Below, piece by piece: positions 22,741 to 34,907 of a stretch of 64,000 nt of DNA. The notes below the pieces were generated by a model that saw only the letters and a program-made list of their open reading frames with translations, had not been told where the DNA came from and searched no databases. This stretch comes from Pomacea canaliculata (lineage: Eukaryota; Mollusca; Gastropoda; Architaenioglossa; Ampullariidae). The stretch is taken from NCBI RefSeq assembly GCF_003073045.1, contig NC_037590.1, forward strand, positions 33,178,327-33,242,326, given 5' to 3'. Both the position numbers and the translations under genes were made by a program. Numbering within the stretch: the stretch's first letter is position 1; each line of letters begins with the position of its first letter.

Positions 22741-24150
22741 GTAAGTTTATGTAAACCTTTTTCTTGACTAATTTGAGGTATTTTGTGTAAATATTAGCGT
22801 AAAGCTGTTCTACCGTGACTTTATCAGAAACGGTTAGCAGAAGTCGACCAACGCCATTTTGAATTACAGAAAGCGAGAATATGTTAACAAGATACTTCTT
22901 TATCAGACTCAAACGGTTATCTTACGAATATCATACAGCCTGTAGTATTTGATAGAACAACACTTTTGTAACATTTTTTTTTTCATTTCTGAATCTCTGC
23001 AGGGCTCTTGGTTAAATCTATAGCGATTCAGTCAGTGCATGCTACCTGTGCCTACATCAGCGCCAAAAATAAAAAAAAAAAATTCGCACTTTATTGAAAC
23101 ATACGGCGCATAGTTTTGCTAGAGTGTAATTTTTTATGAAGATACCAAAGGATGTTGGTTACCACGCTCAAATTCGGAGCAGAATGTCACAAGTCAGTTC
23201 CTTGTTCTCCGAAGCCTGTGACGGAAAAACTCCCCCCTCCCCATCCACCACCACCACCCTCAAAAAAACCATCTGTCGAAGTTAATAATAAAACGAGACC
23301 TCTTTCGAGAGTACGTTATTCCCGGGGATACAGTTCGATAGATGTTGATTGTGCATGCAAAATCACCAAGCTGAGTGTGTACCAGTTGAAGAGTTTTGCT
23401 ATAGGAAGGTTGCAAATCATTACTTCTTGTCATTTAAAATAACACAGTGATACAGCAACATGCAGGAGTAAACCTAGTATACATATCATGCAGTATACAT
23501 CTCATCTTTTTCAGACTCCAGGGAACAGTGACAAAAACTGGTTGAATCAACCATGGGTGGAAGCAGTTCGTAATTTTGGCGATTATCCAGAGGCTATCTT
23601 GTTTGAAGCATACAAGGTAGCAAGATCAAAAGCTGCAAATCACCCTGTTACTGCATCAGAAATTTTGGAAATTCTTGAGCAGAAACAATTTCCGTTGCAG
23701 AATTTACCAAAGCAAACACCAACTTTCCTTTCTGTTTCAAAAAACTATGGGAGTGATGGAGAATCTGATTCTGAGTACCATTCATTAGAAGCAGAGTTTT
23801 CAGGTGACGGTTGTAGAGGTGACAGTGATTTAGAGACTGACGGAGAAATTCAATCTGCACCGTCCTCGTCTGTAAGACAGCTAGACGAACAAAAGGTAAA
23901 GGAGTATAGTGTTGGAAATACAGACAAAAAGACTGTTGGGGACCTTAAGCTGAAATACAGGGCCTTGAAAAATGAAAATAAATACCTGAAAGAGAAGAAC
24001 ACATGCAGAAAATGTCAGATGCGGCCAGTCTCTGTCACATTTTTGCCCTGTGGCCACTACTCACACTGCTATGATTGTGGCCAGACATTTTCTGCGTGCC
24101 CAGTTTGCAAGAAGACCATCCTTGCTGATGTCAAGACCTACTTAGCCTGA
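22717..24150 (+). CDS. RING gene B: BIR-less IAP-type UBA-like/RING protein, two exons
   Basis: Exon 1 (22717-22740) encodes MSSGFQTI and ends at ATC|GTAAGT. Exon 2 (23515-24150) begins after CTTTTTCAG in phase 0; the product is 219 residues. UBA-like helices are at about 15-65 (QPWVEAVRNFGDYPEA, LFEAYKVARSKA, SEILEILEQKQF), then an acidic Ser/Asp/Glu linker, a coiled coil (LKYRALKNENKYLKEKN) and a C3HC4 RING (172-211: CRKC, LPCGHYSHC, CPVC) with tail TILADVKTYLA. The domain plan, the phase-0 intron (774 bp) and the eight-codon first exon match gene A, so they are paralogues. Expected role: small RING E3 ubiquitin ligase that could homo- or heterodimerise with IAPs. No BIR coding sequence is seen in the intron or upstream. 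Duplication of its promoter and first exon at 48 kb supports the exon-1 call. Confidence 0.85.
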
Positions 24151-26819
24151 ACTTTAATTGCCTGATTATCTGCCCATATTTACTTCTCATTTAGTGTAAG
24201 CCTTCCAATATCTGTTTCAACACAACATAAAGTTGATTAACAGAAAAAAAGAAACACAATTACCACACTGACTTCTCCTACACACTCATTGCATTAAATA
24301 ATTGCATAGGTTCTGTGGATCCTGAGAGCTTTCTGTAAAATATATTTTAACTTGAGCAGAGATGCACATTGTTCTTTATGTTTTAAAGAAAGCATCCAGG
24401 TATCACAAGCCCTTAAGTTTGTGTGTGTTGCAGTGAATATATCACTTGCAGTTGGTTCCGTAATGCTTGCAAGTTGCATAACTTACAGTAGGTTGGTTAG
24501 TACATTGCAAGGCAGATTTCTTACTCGGTGGGTGAAACACTAATTCAAATGAAAAGTTAAGCTCATTATTATTTCTTGATGTGTAAATCTGGAGAGGATA
24601 CATCTTTTTTTGGTTTTCGTCTCTTTACATTATGACACGAAAAGAGATGCCAATATTGCTTTATAAGTGTTTATAAGTGTTTGCTGTGAATTTTTTTACT
24701 TTCTATGCAAGCTTAACTAGCATATCAAGCTGAAAAACAGTGTTACGTTAATGTTTTTTGCCCTTGATTTGTTTGTTCAGTTTGGATTGTGTGTTTTCGT
24801 TGATGTTAATGTTTGGTGGGTTTTATAAATTGTCACTAAATTTTTTGTTGTTGTTTAAAATTGTTTATCACTTATGAAACATGTTTAGGAAATAGTTATT
24901 TTCAACATGATTATCTGGCGATGGACATGCTGTTGTCTGCAAGACTTTTCTGCCATTTGTGCAGCAATTTTTACAAATCTATTGCTGTCTGGCTGGGTTG
25001 ATCAGAGCATAGGATTTGCATCATTTGACCGTTTTACTTAAAATATATGAGAAAATTATGTTTGGTTTATTGCGATACTTTAAAATGTACTCAGTTACTT
25101 ATACTTGCATTAGCACTGCTAATAAGCCTTTGTTTCGAAAGAGCTTGCTGCTTGACTCATTCAGCCAGTCTGGCAACTTTAATCGCATCATTTTCGGTGA
25201 GAGCAGCCAATGCTATTTGAGAGAAGTTCACCATTTGGTGCTTATGTTTGCTTTCTTGCGGAGACGCCTTTACACGGGAAGCATACAAAAATGGCATTCA
25301 AATGGGGGTATTTTTCTGAAAAAATAGAAGCCAGGGGCATATGATTTTATCAGATATCACCACTTCCTTGTTCTACGATTATAAAATCACAGAAGAATTT
25401 AACTAAAATGGCTTTGCTCTTCAATTTCGTCATAGAAACAGACATATGCTGCTTGATATATTTTATGTACAAACAGTTTGCTTAGATGATGTTATTTTTC
25501 TGTATCCTTATCAGTTGCATTACTAATTCTGTCAAATTATAGGTAATGGAAAGAGAATACATGATCTGCATAGCATGACAATAACGCTAGTGGAAATATT
25601 CAGCCCTAGTCAGGAAACTCCCTCTTAGAATATAGCCCAGTAAATGTTCTATTTTCATTGAGGTTGAGGTTTTACAATGAGAATCAGCAATAATATCAAG
25701 AAACGTTTTGAAATATAATAAGAATGCAGTTGCTTTGGTCTGCTAGTGATAAAGTGCAGTTCCTGTACTGGTGCCATTTCTAGCGATCTAGTACTAGTTC
25801 ATAAGACTGCATTTTTTAATTTAGTCAGCTTTGTGAAATAATCACTTGGATTATTATTATTACTCGTGAGACTAAAACTGCAACCAGACATGGTCAGATG
25901 TAAATTGTGGTCATGTTAGTCCTGTTACTCAGTGATGAGATAATGGTTCTTTTATTGATTGCAAAGTCAGACAACTGTTATTAAAAAAAGAACAGAAATA
26001 GACATTTACTACTTTTATTAAAGGTCTATGTAGCAGCTAAAGACATCACAAAACTATATGAGATATCTGTTTTGTTCTACTACTGTAGAGATTCTAGTTT
26101 TGCTGTGACAGGCGGCTGCTCTGTCAGCTGTTATTTCCTTTGCCAGCCAGTGTCATTTTCTTCACTACCCATAGGTGTGGATATGGAGTTGACAGTGTAA
26201 GACAGATGCACGACTAATATTTCTTCTCATTGATTCCTGTCATGCCTCTCTCCAGTTCTGTTGCAAAGCTGTATCATATATTTTTGTTTAAGATGTTTTA
26301 ACTTACACAAGCAAATAAATATATTTTGAGAAACTGCTCTTTAAGTACTTTTGCTTGTCATGTCATTTACCGAATTATAAAACTAAAAATGTGTATTTTA
26401 GGTGCAGTAATTCTTCTTGGCCATCATCAGTTCTAACGGTCTATATTCCTGCAGCTTCTGCTCATTTGTGCTGAGGATGTAGTGCAGACAGCATTTAATA
26501 TATGTATGACTATTTGAATATTATTATTATCATTGTCACCACCATGATTTTTTTTTTGGTCAGTATTATGAAAGTTAGTCTTGTTTCTTTCTTTGAGTAG
26601 TTGTCAAATAAGATTTCCTAAAATATGGCGTTCTAAGAAAGCTGACTGAAATTGTTTTTTTTTTAATATTTACTTTTAAAAGATCTTGGTAAGCTAAATA
26701 AAACTTTAAAACATTATTAACAATTGTCTGTGTGCTTACTGTGTTAGATTTTAGAGGAAGTTATGCGAAATTCAGTATTCTTTGTAGGCATTGAGTTGGA
26801 TGGCTAATTATGCTTCATC
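24151..26819 (+). other. 3' flank of gene B and intergenic DNA
   Basis: Very AT-rich. There may be a long 3' UTR. An AATAAA occurs at about 26312; no nearer canonical signal stood out. No supported exons. Confidence 0.35.
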
Positions 26820-27310
26820 TCTATGGGATGGCCGGGCAAACTGGCCTACAGCCAAAACTCAGCTCTCCTGCTTGCTCCACCGCCATAGCCTGGAACTCTG
26901 TCTTAGCTGACAGAATTAACGCAGTGAGGGTGTGATGCTGACACAGCATCACTTGGCAAAAGTCTTCTCTGATGAATCCCACGGCCAGGCCTGATGTGTC
27001 CCAGGATGAACCCAAGCCAGAAAAGCCCTCTGCTTGCGGAATACAGTGCAAACCACACGATTTTGAGTTCTCTGGAGCTTGTTGAGCAAGCGGTGAGGGA
27101 GATCAACGAATACAAATGCAATAGTCGAGCCTGGAGAATACAAATGGCAACATAAGGTGCTTGGTGGAAGTAACGGAGAAATGTGCAGGTTTTGGTGTGA
27201 AACCGTGGACTCTAACAAACATGTACTGCCTTGGACTGTCACACAGTGTAAGCGCATGCGAGACGGGTCCACGGACCCCTCAGCATGTTCTGCAGGTCTG
27301 CCCACTATAC
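26820..27310 (-). mobile_element. LINE fragment (CR1/L2-like RT C-terminal part)
   Basis: On the minus strand, FVFSRLDYC and, in a neighbouring frame, LPHRLLNKLQRTQNRVV match the conserved end of the reverse transcriptase domain of CR1/L2-type LINEs. The copy is short and frame-broken. Confidence 0.6.
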
Positions 27311-29635
27311 TGATAGAGCTGTAGCCTCAGGTAGCCACACTGAAGAGAAACTGGAAAATTAAAATAAACAACCAATATTCATAATCAGAGAAAGTCTAAT
27401 GCATGATCTCTGGAACGCAAAAGAAAGATATTGTAATTCTGTAAATTTTTCTTAATTCTAAGAATTTTTTCTTTTAATCATCCTAAATTGGTAAAGAATA
27501 TACGAGGGTATGTATTTCTATTTTAAAAAGTCATTATGAAGTACTTAAACTTTGGGTACAAGTAGTAATGGTTAGTAGGTCATCGACATGCTGATCAAAG
27601 AGAAAGAACCGTGACTGGCTAATCACTTTTCGCATGACGCTTATCCCCCTTGGTGTTCAACATCGCGATAAAATCGTCCATGCTGTGACAGAAGATAAAA
27701 GAACTTCATTGATCATCGGGTAAAAAGTATTTTGCAATACATTATTGCAGTAAACATGTAATAGACGAAGAGTCTGAAATTAAAACTAGTAACACCACCC
27801 TATTGCATCGTGGGGAACCATCTAAACCTGATGAAAAAGTTTTGTTATGGATCTCCAACTGCCAAACTTGTAAGTTGTTAATGGTTTATGAGCCCCTCAA
27901 TCGTTAGAACTCGCACTAACGAAGGGCGATTAGTAGTGTTACGGTTGACCTTACTACTGATTATACGAAATTTTTTTTTTCAGTTCAACCGGCGAGAACG
28001 AAATGAGCAAATATCTTCACGCTCATGAATAAATTATTGTACTTTTGCTACTGCTCATAGGCTGTACTATTGCACCATACATATCCTCAATTTTTCCTAG
28101 GAGCAGGGTGGGGATGATTGTGAATTTTGTACAGACTGAATATGTGAGGGTGTGCCCTGGGCTTTTGCGCGTGAGTGTGTGGGGAGGAGGGGGTAGAGTA
28201 GGCTTTTCAGAATGTTCTGTATCTTTGGTATCTCCAGACTTGAATTGGACGTGACATATTGAAGCACTTGAATTCTGTTTACCCTGTTTTGTTTTTAGTA
28301 GACAGAGATTACGGCGGCATGGATTCTGCTCAGCAAAACAAGTGCTCTGCCATGTCGGTCATTTTTTATTACCTAGAATATTTTAGCACTGCATGCTTCC
28401 TTTACAGCTCACAATGAAACGGTGTTAGCACTAACTGGTGTGGAGATTTCATACAACGCTAGATGCAATGAGCATATAAATAAAATACTGAGAGGGTACA
28501 AACTGGAATTGTGGTCTAGGATGTATGGGGGCGACTATCATTTTGCCACATTCCCGATCCACATCATTCGTTACACCACTGCTGATACATATACTCTTCG
28601 GAAAAGTTAGTCCACACATAATTAGTTTGTCATAAAACCTGTATAAAAGATAATTTTAGACTAGTGACCTTTTGGTGAATGAGAAAAAGATGGATGGATT
28701 TTATAAACCCACTACGATACATTGAAATATAGTATGTTCCTGAACGTGATTCCTATCCATATGGTTGATAGTCGGGAGCTTCTCCGGGTGCACCCATTTC
28801 CTCCCTTTTATTATCCCTACCCTTAGACATGGGAAAAAAGTCAACCCAGGGTCGAAACTCTTTCCCACCAAAAAAAGCAAGCCTCCAGTATACTGGTATT
28901 TTTATGTGTCGATATTGAACTCATGGGGACACTATGATCTATTTTATCTAAGTGTAAAACTCAACATTTTTGCGCTTATTTCTGTTATGTTTTGCTTCTA
29001 ACAGCTTCTTAGCTCTAGTAAATGGTTTTACTTCAGAAATTTCTCAGCATTAGAAAAAATTTAAGCACTCAACAAAACTTTCTCGAGGCAATTCAATGTT
29101 CACAGCATAGCTGATGGTTTCTTCACTAACAGGGGAGAGAAATGTGCATTCGTCTGATAAGACAACTATTGGTTGTCTCTCTTACACCAGGAAACATTAA
29201 AAAATATCGTTTTAGTATTTTATTTCGCAACTGTCAAAATACTTTTTTTGAAATGTTAGTAATGACCGAGTCACACAGGTTCAGTCACGAGTTCGTCTGA
29301 TATTGGATACCGGGTAGGTCTCGCGGGTATCTAGATATGATGGCAGAAAGGAACCACGGGTCAATGCCATTTGATATTTCGATATTTATAGACATTGTGA
29401 GTCAAATCTCTTTCACTGCTGTTGTGTTCTCGTGAATTGCAACCGTAATTAAGGCAATTTTCACAAAGTTTTTTCACCGCCATCAAAGTTTTGAGTCACA
29501 TTTATCCAAACTTTTCACCAAAATAACTTTGTTAAGCCACGAATGAGTTCATTGAGAGTAAAATCGGGAAAATCTCAAAAGCTAATAACGGAGATTTCGC
29601 AATGGTCACGTGAGTCATAGTGTCAGCACCTTTTG
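27311..29635. other. Intergenic stretch, nothing recognised
   Basis: AT-rich with short open frames lacking splice or domain support. A weak Rel-like GGGAAAATCT lies at 29566-29575, upstream of the candidate promoter below. Confidence 0.4.
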
Positions 29636-29638
29636 AAG

Positions 29639-29650
29639 CATCTATATAAT
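29639..29650 (+). promoter_or_regulatory. TATA-like box before a candidate first exon
   Basis: ATCTATATAATG lies about 95 bases before the ATG at 29737, close to the distance between the TATA-like box and ATG in gene B. Confidence 0.35.
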
Positions 29651-29736
29651 GACGGTCACTACTACTGCGCTGGAAATGGTGTAGGCAACTTGAAAGCTGT
29701 ACATGAGACTATTTTGTCTCGTTTTTCGTGAAGAAG

Positions 29737-29835
29737 ATGTCTAGGACACCGACAGACAACGAGAAACGAAACGAAAATACCTCACCTGTCTTTTATCAAT
29801 TTTCAGTCACCGAGGTTACAGGCTTCAAATTCACA
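29737..29835 (+). CDS. Candidate first coding exon (33 codons), possibly of RING gene C
   Basis: ATG opens a frame MSRTPTDNEKRNENTSPVF and onward to EVTGFKFT, ending at ACA|GTAAGT in phase 0, as gene A and B first exons do. A TATA-like box sits upstream. It could splice to the gene C RING exon 2.5 kb away (phase compatible) or belong to another transcript whose later exons I cannot see. The open frame continues into CA-repeat DNA only because of intron read-through. Confidence 0.35.
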
Positions 29836-31810
29836 GTAAGTCCACATTTGACTTTAAAAGTTTCATCTCACTATATCTCTCCCTCTCTCTCACACACACA
29901 CAAACACATGTACTTGCGCGCGCACACACACACGAAAGACAAGAAAAATAAATTTCTCGTCTATCATCTGACACACGTGTTTTTATATTTAGTGAAATAT
30001 CTGTGTGTGTGTGTGAGAGAGAGAAAGATCTCCGCTATTTAAGATACCAATCGAAGAATTCATTACTTTTCACTTCGCAGTTTAAACATTTCTTCCAAAC
30101 ATTTGCTATTTTTGTGTGTTTTAAGTGAGTTAAGCCAAACTCAGGCATTTCAAAGTTACGATTTTCTTCATCCTGTAACACGCTCTAGCAATCCTGACGA
30201 AATTTCTTTCAGTCTGTTGTTCGTTGTAATCTGAAAATAACTTTGCGCTGGCTCCAACCACGGTGACCTCAGATATTTGTGTATTTTTCGGTTTGTCAGA
30301 CGACATTGAGAAGCAAAACGTGCGTAGAACAGTTTCAGAAGGGAAGTTGATGTATTAGTCCGCTGGTGTGGGATTATGAATCGGTGTCAGTGATTCACTC
30401 TAAGGGAAAAACTAACGATCGGTCATTCAGTCATGTGTCATTCTTCCGGTTCTTCAACGTCGCCCGTTGGAAAGAGAGATGGTGGGAGTAGTTCTGACAT
30501 TACAGCAGTCATGAACTTCTTACCTTTCGGTCATCTCCTCTGACAGCTTGTCTTTACGGATCTGAGTCACGTCTATTCACTGGCATTACATAAACATAAT
30601 GTCCTATTAACGGGCATTACTTAGCTGTCGTGCCAAAGAATATTGCATGATAGAAGTGTAAATATTTAAAAGAACACCGAAAATAAGGCAAAATACTTTA
30701 AACTAGTGTCATGCCATATTTATCGACGTTCTAAATGTAAATATTTAAAAGAACGATAAAATAAGAAAAATACTATTATACAAGCAGTGTCGTGGCATAT
30801 TCATTGATATTACATAAATGCTTATTTAAAATAAAATAATTGAATATTAGATTGAAAGTAATAAACTATCCCCTTCTTCTTTCATACGTCAGGGTTTTCA
30901 TGTCTCTGCAAGACATTTGTATGAGACTGGTTTCCTAGTCTCCATACGAGTCATCTCTTGATTTTCCGTTTCTGTACCTGCAACATCTGGAGACTGATTA
31001 TTCCTCAGTATCGGATATCTACCAGTTTATTATTTCTCTATATGAGACCTCCTATTAATCTTATAGCAACAAAGTTAAATTGCGAATAAAAATACATTTT
31101 AAAATAACAATCGATATATGTTCCAGTGGGATGTGTAGAAGGTGTTTAGTAATAACATGGCAATTATCGTTAACACTAAACCACAATCCAGTTTCGCTTG
31201 TAAAAGACTATCAGAAAACATTCTGTTTGTCTCCCATTAACGATACGCAAACTTGCGGTGCACAGAAAACTCCAGAACACACATCTGTTGTTAATAAAGC
31301 ATGTTGGGACCGCATGCAGTGTTTGTCATGCTGGCTGATTATACACACATCGCCAAGCCAAGTGCTAAAGGCTCTCACAAAAGAGAAAACGAAATAAGAG
31401 TCACGTGAGCTTGAGGTCATAGGTCTAAAAATAGTAACATACGTAATGGATCCAGATGCGCTGTTCTTTTGGCTGTGGTGAGGATAGCTTATTTCTTCGG
31501 CCACTTTACTTACATATATTCATGTTATTTAAAACATTTCTTTACAAATTGAACTTGCAGTTTAGTGCAAATGCGAAGTAGTACAGTTCCTGTTTATGCG
31601 AGATTTAATGCCGCCTGTAAGCTTGATAGTTAATTGAGGGTTTGTGCCATGTTGGTCACAGTATTTCACCAGTATGCTAGGTCCAGCTGCACCCTTGTTG
31701 GCCGATGTTCACCTGTGATAGTGTCTTCCATTTTAACAAGATGTGTCTTCTATTGAAGCAACACAAATCTGTCATTAGGTCCAAATGTATTTTTCATTAT
31801 ATCAAGGAGC
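29836..31810. other. Intron or intergenic DNA with CA/CT microsatellites
   Basis: It contains CT/CA-rich runs (29878-29935) and a GT/GA run (30002-30025). Near 30640-30850 a short segment recurs in direct order (AAATATTTAAAAGAAC at 30659 and 30739). No exon is supported. Confidence 0.4.
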
Positions 31811-31873
31811 ATGTGCCCTGGAGACGTACAAAGACTGAGCATGCATGACTTGGCGCACTGTGGAACAATTCAG
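31811..31873 (+). CDS. Alternative candidate first exon of RING gene C
   Basis: An open frame with methionines at 31811 and 31841 (MHDLAHCGTIQ) ends at CAG|GTAATG in phase 0, leaving a 461-bp intron before the gene C RING exon, similar in size to the introns of A (618) and B (774). Intron size favours this candidate over 29737; promoter signals favour the other. Confidence 0.35.
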
Positions 31874-32334
31874 GTAATGCTCCGAATTCCTCAGCTGCAC
31901 TTTTCTTTCGTTTGGGCTGTTGGTGTGACAGTGATGTATAGTCTTTTAACATCACCTTGGAATGTCACTTGTGTCAAATCCACTCTCTCGCTCGTGTGTA
32001 AGCGTCTGCCGTCTCGTTTGTAGTGTAAAAACTCCTGTACCATGTGTATCTATCCCTTTGCAATATCATATTACTCTCAGCTCTTGATCTTGTTATTTAA
32101 TTCCTCTTTGTATTTTCTGTACTTGATTTTATTCTTCGTTTAGTGCTGATTTTTTTTTCTTTTTATAGTTCATATGCTATTTGTTTGTTTTTCTGTCCCT
32201 AGTATGATGTCTATGTTTCGTTCTTGTTCTTGTTCTTAAGCGCTAAGAGCATGCTCCTTAGGAGTGTGAGTATGAGCTTTACACATTTTGTCTATCGCAT
32301 TTGTTTTCTTCACAGCAATTATCTCAGCATCTAG

Positions 32335-33150
32335 GCAGAGACCCAAACCCTCGCTGCTTGCCTCCTGATGGAAACCCTCGACCGTTCGTTCGTCCTGAAC
32401 CTTCCAGCCGTGCAGGCCGTCCTACAGCTGGAGTCCACTCTTCAAGAATCTCGCGTACTGAACGCGGTGGCTAAAGTTCTTAAGAGTCTGGCCCAACCCA
32501 CCCACCAGGACTCCAGACCACCAGCTCCACCAGCAGCAGCAGCAGCTGAATGCTTCATCACTTCTGGTGTCAACGCTTGGGCAGCTCAGAATCTTCGTGC
32601 TAAGGCGATCCTGGAAGAGCTGGAGGTTTTAGGAGAGGAAGACAGCGAAACTGTAGGCTTTGCTTTTGTCGATGCTGGAACAAAAAGGGACTCAGGAGAC
32701 ACTTTCTCTGGTCCTGGATCAACCTCTGCGGCAAGAAAAGATCCCCAGGCTGATGTGGTGTCAGAGGACAGCGCAAGCACCGTGTCATCGTCCTCATCGT
32801 CGACTGTTGCAAGTAAATGCGGTAACGCAGACATTTGCGTCGACGGCGAGGAGATAGGACCGAGGGGCACGAACCCGGTGGGCCAGAACACCAAGAATAG
32901 GGATTTCACTGACCACGGCGACCGCAAGGCGGAGGCACTGTTGCTGAGGAAGAGAATGGAAGCGGCGCGACGCGAAAACGAGCGGCTGAAGGCGCGGCAA
33001 ATATGCCGCGTGTGCAAGGAGCGGCCAGTGGAGTTGACCCTGCTGCCCTGCGGTCACTTCCTGCTGTGCGCGACTTGCGGGTCAACGCTGTCCTCGTGTC
33101 CAGCTTGCGCCACCACCATTCTTGCTGACGTCAAGACTATCGTCTCGTAA
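32335..33150 (+). CDS. RING gene C: BIR-less IAP-type UBA-like/RING protein, last exon
   Basis: The frame is open from 32335, after the acceptor ATCTAG (phase 0, as in A and B); TAG at 32332-32334 blocks anything further upstream in frame, and ATG at 32368 is an alternative start (260 residues). UBA-like helices read LNLPAVQAVLQLESTLQE and VLNAVAKVLKSL, with a further helix AKAILEELEVLGEED after an Ala/Pro insert. A Ser/Gly/Asp linker, a coiled coil (RRENERLKARQ) and the RING (CRVC, LPCGHFLLC, CPAC) follow, with tail TILADVKTIVS. Unlike A and B, its third codon positions are GC-rich, and the linker is longer. The predicted role is a small RING E3 ubiquitin ligase. Confidence 0.82.
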   Translation, partial: AETQTLAACLLMETLDRSFVLNLPAVQAVLQLESTLQESRVLNAVAKVLKSLAQPTHQDSRPPAPPAAAAAECFITSGVNAWAAQNLRAKAILEELEVLGEEDSETVGFAFVDAGTKRDSGDTFSGPGSTSAARKDPQADVVSEDSASTVSSSSSSTVASKCGNADICVDGEEIGPRGTNPVGQNTKNRDFTDHGDRKAEALLLRKRMEAARRENERLKARQICRVCKERPVELTLLPCGHFLLCATCGSTLSSCPACATTILADVKTIVS

Positions 33151-34416
33151 AAATGTTCCAAGATACTTTCTCTACTCAACTAGAGTTTTCTGTGTAAATC
33201 TTGCCTCAAGCAACTTTCTTTTAAATGTTGCTTTGCTGACTGGAAAAAAAGTTAGCGAGCATGTCAATCATTTAATAAGCTCCAAAAACAAACAGAATCA
33301 TTGTTTAAAAAAAAAAAAAAAGCTGTGACTCGCTATTCATGGAGAAATGCTTCGATCTGCTTAAATTGTATTTGCTTTTCTATTTTACATTTTTGCTTAC
33401 ATTTTCCCTGGTTCACCGTGCTGTACCATCTACATCCATTAAGCTACCTTAAGAGTAAAGATACCGCAGCATACATCATCTTTACTAACAACACAGTGAA
33501 CAGCAGCATACCCCCAACCACCCAAACTAAGAGTCACATGATTGAAGCACACACCACGAAATCACTAGTGACAGAAGGCATCCTCTCGGTCATTATCGGC
33601 AATGTTACATCAGAGCTCATGTTGAGAAACCCGAGCTGAAGTTATACTTGCTGCTGACCGGAGCAAGGGGGGAGGTGAGAGATAGCGTCTGACACCTGGC
33701 GATGGGGGTTTGTGGGAGGGAGGAGAGAAGCGGTGCTGGGCTCTCAAGTCCGAGAATCATAGAAGGCATCAGTCAAAGTAGTCTCTCTTGACACTCACTA
33801 TGCCTTTCTATTTTCAAATTAAATTGAAAGACATTGCAAACAAAATTTGTTTTTACAAGAATATCAACATTTTTACGGCCATTGCCTATTTGCTCTGTTA
33901 ATGTGCTACTTTTTTATTTGTAGTGCTATCTTTAGACAGATAAACAGTATTGTTATCTTTTTTTCACGTTTAAGTTATGTTATACACCGTGCTAATTATC
34001 TTGAATTTGTGATTATACAATACTCAGTAACTGCTGTGCATGATTTCATGTATAAGCTACAAACCCTCACATTAAATGATGTGTAAGCCTGGATTTTATT
34101 TATTGTATTCTGTGCATAGCTTATGTCTTTCAAACTTGATTGTTTTGAAGAAGCAGAGGCAATGTAAGACTATCCAGACTGTCTACTTTACAGTGGCTGC
34201 AAATTAGAGTGTTTAGAAAACATCATTTCTGTGTTGTTTTTCCTACTAATTTATACTTTTAAGTACTTTACTTATCTCCCTTTGGTATGCTTTGTGTTGT
34301 CTACTCACAAACTTGTACACGTCGGTGGTTCTACCCAATGCTACAATGGCTGGATCTTGTATTTTACTGAGATATTAAGTACACCATATTATGAAGATCT
34401 TATTTCAATTTGGACA
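33151..34416 (+). other. 3' flank of gene C and intergenic DNA
   Basis: A run of 15 A lies at 33307-33321, about 155 bases after the stop. No clear AATAAA lies before it. The rest is AT-rich with no supported feature. Confidence 0.35.
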
Positions 34417-34693
34417 CCTTATACCAGGGGTGGGCAATTAATTTTCCCAAGGGGCCGCATGAGAAACTGGGATGGTTCTAGAGGGCCGGACTATCATAGT
34501 TAACTCAGTGTTACCCAATACTGTATATGTTAAGGTGACCAGACATCCCGCTTTAGGCAGGACAGTCCCGCTTTTGACCCTATTATGAAATATTTTTCCT
34601 TTCCCAGATGACCATTGCAGATTTTGCTACAGAAAAAAAGTAGCTGACATTAAGGTAATTTGCGTTTGAAATTGGACAACTCCCTCTGATCAT

Positions 34694-34907
34694 GGGGGCA
34701 GTATGGTGGCACAACAGTTAGCACTTGTTACCAATACATTGATAGAAGGTTGGCTGTCTTAGGTTGGCTGTCCTTGCTCTCATTTTGGGCATGCTGTTCT
34801 TTCTCTGTATGTGGCATCTGTTTAGAGGACTTGCCATTGCCATGGCTTGCCTTGCCATTATACCGCCTTAGTTGCTGGCTCAGCATAAAACACCAATTTC
34901 ACCCCAC
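34694..34907 (+). mobile_element. SINE nested in the hAT-like element, 12-bp target duplication
   Basis: CCCTCTGATCAT flanks it on both sides (34682-34693 and 34908-34919). The body shares landmarks with the copy at 38.9 kb: ACAGTTAGCACTTGTTACC, TTGGCTGTC, GGGCATGCTGTTCTTT, CTTGCCATTA, and a CACCAATTTC end. The tRNA-like head is degraded. Confidence 0.75.

Larger units (their letters stand above)
22105..22845 (+). repeat. Promoter and exon-1 block of gene B, duplicated at 47.34-48.15 kb
   Basis: From TCTAACCAAA to AGAAACGGTTAGCA this block is nearly identical to 47337-48152. The copies differ by few substitutions and two larger indels: about 190 bp present only in the distant copy (about 47681-47870), and about 90 bp of LINE-like tail present only here (about 22488-22577). 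Confidence 0.85.

Noticed and set aside
11000-32300. BIR domain exons for the RING genes
   Set aside because: I looked for the BIR zinc pattern (GDxP, EHxxxxPxC) in the open frames between the RING exons and found none; a split or very divergent BIR cannot be excluded.
32586-33017. 143-codon minus-strand open frame opposite gene C
   Set aside because: It is the shadow of the GC-rich RING exon; the plus strand carries the UBA-like and RING signatures.
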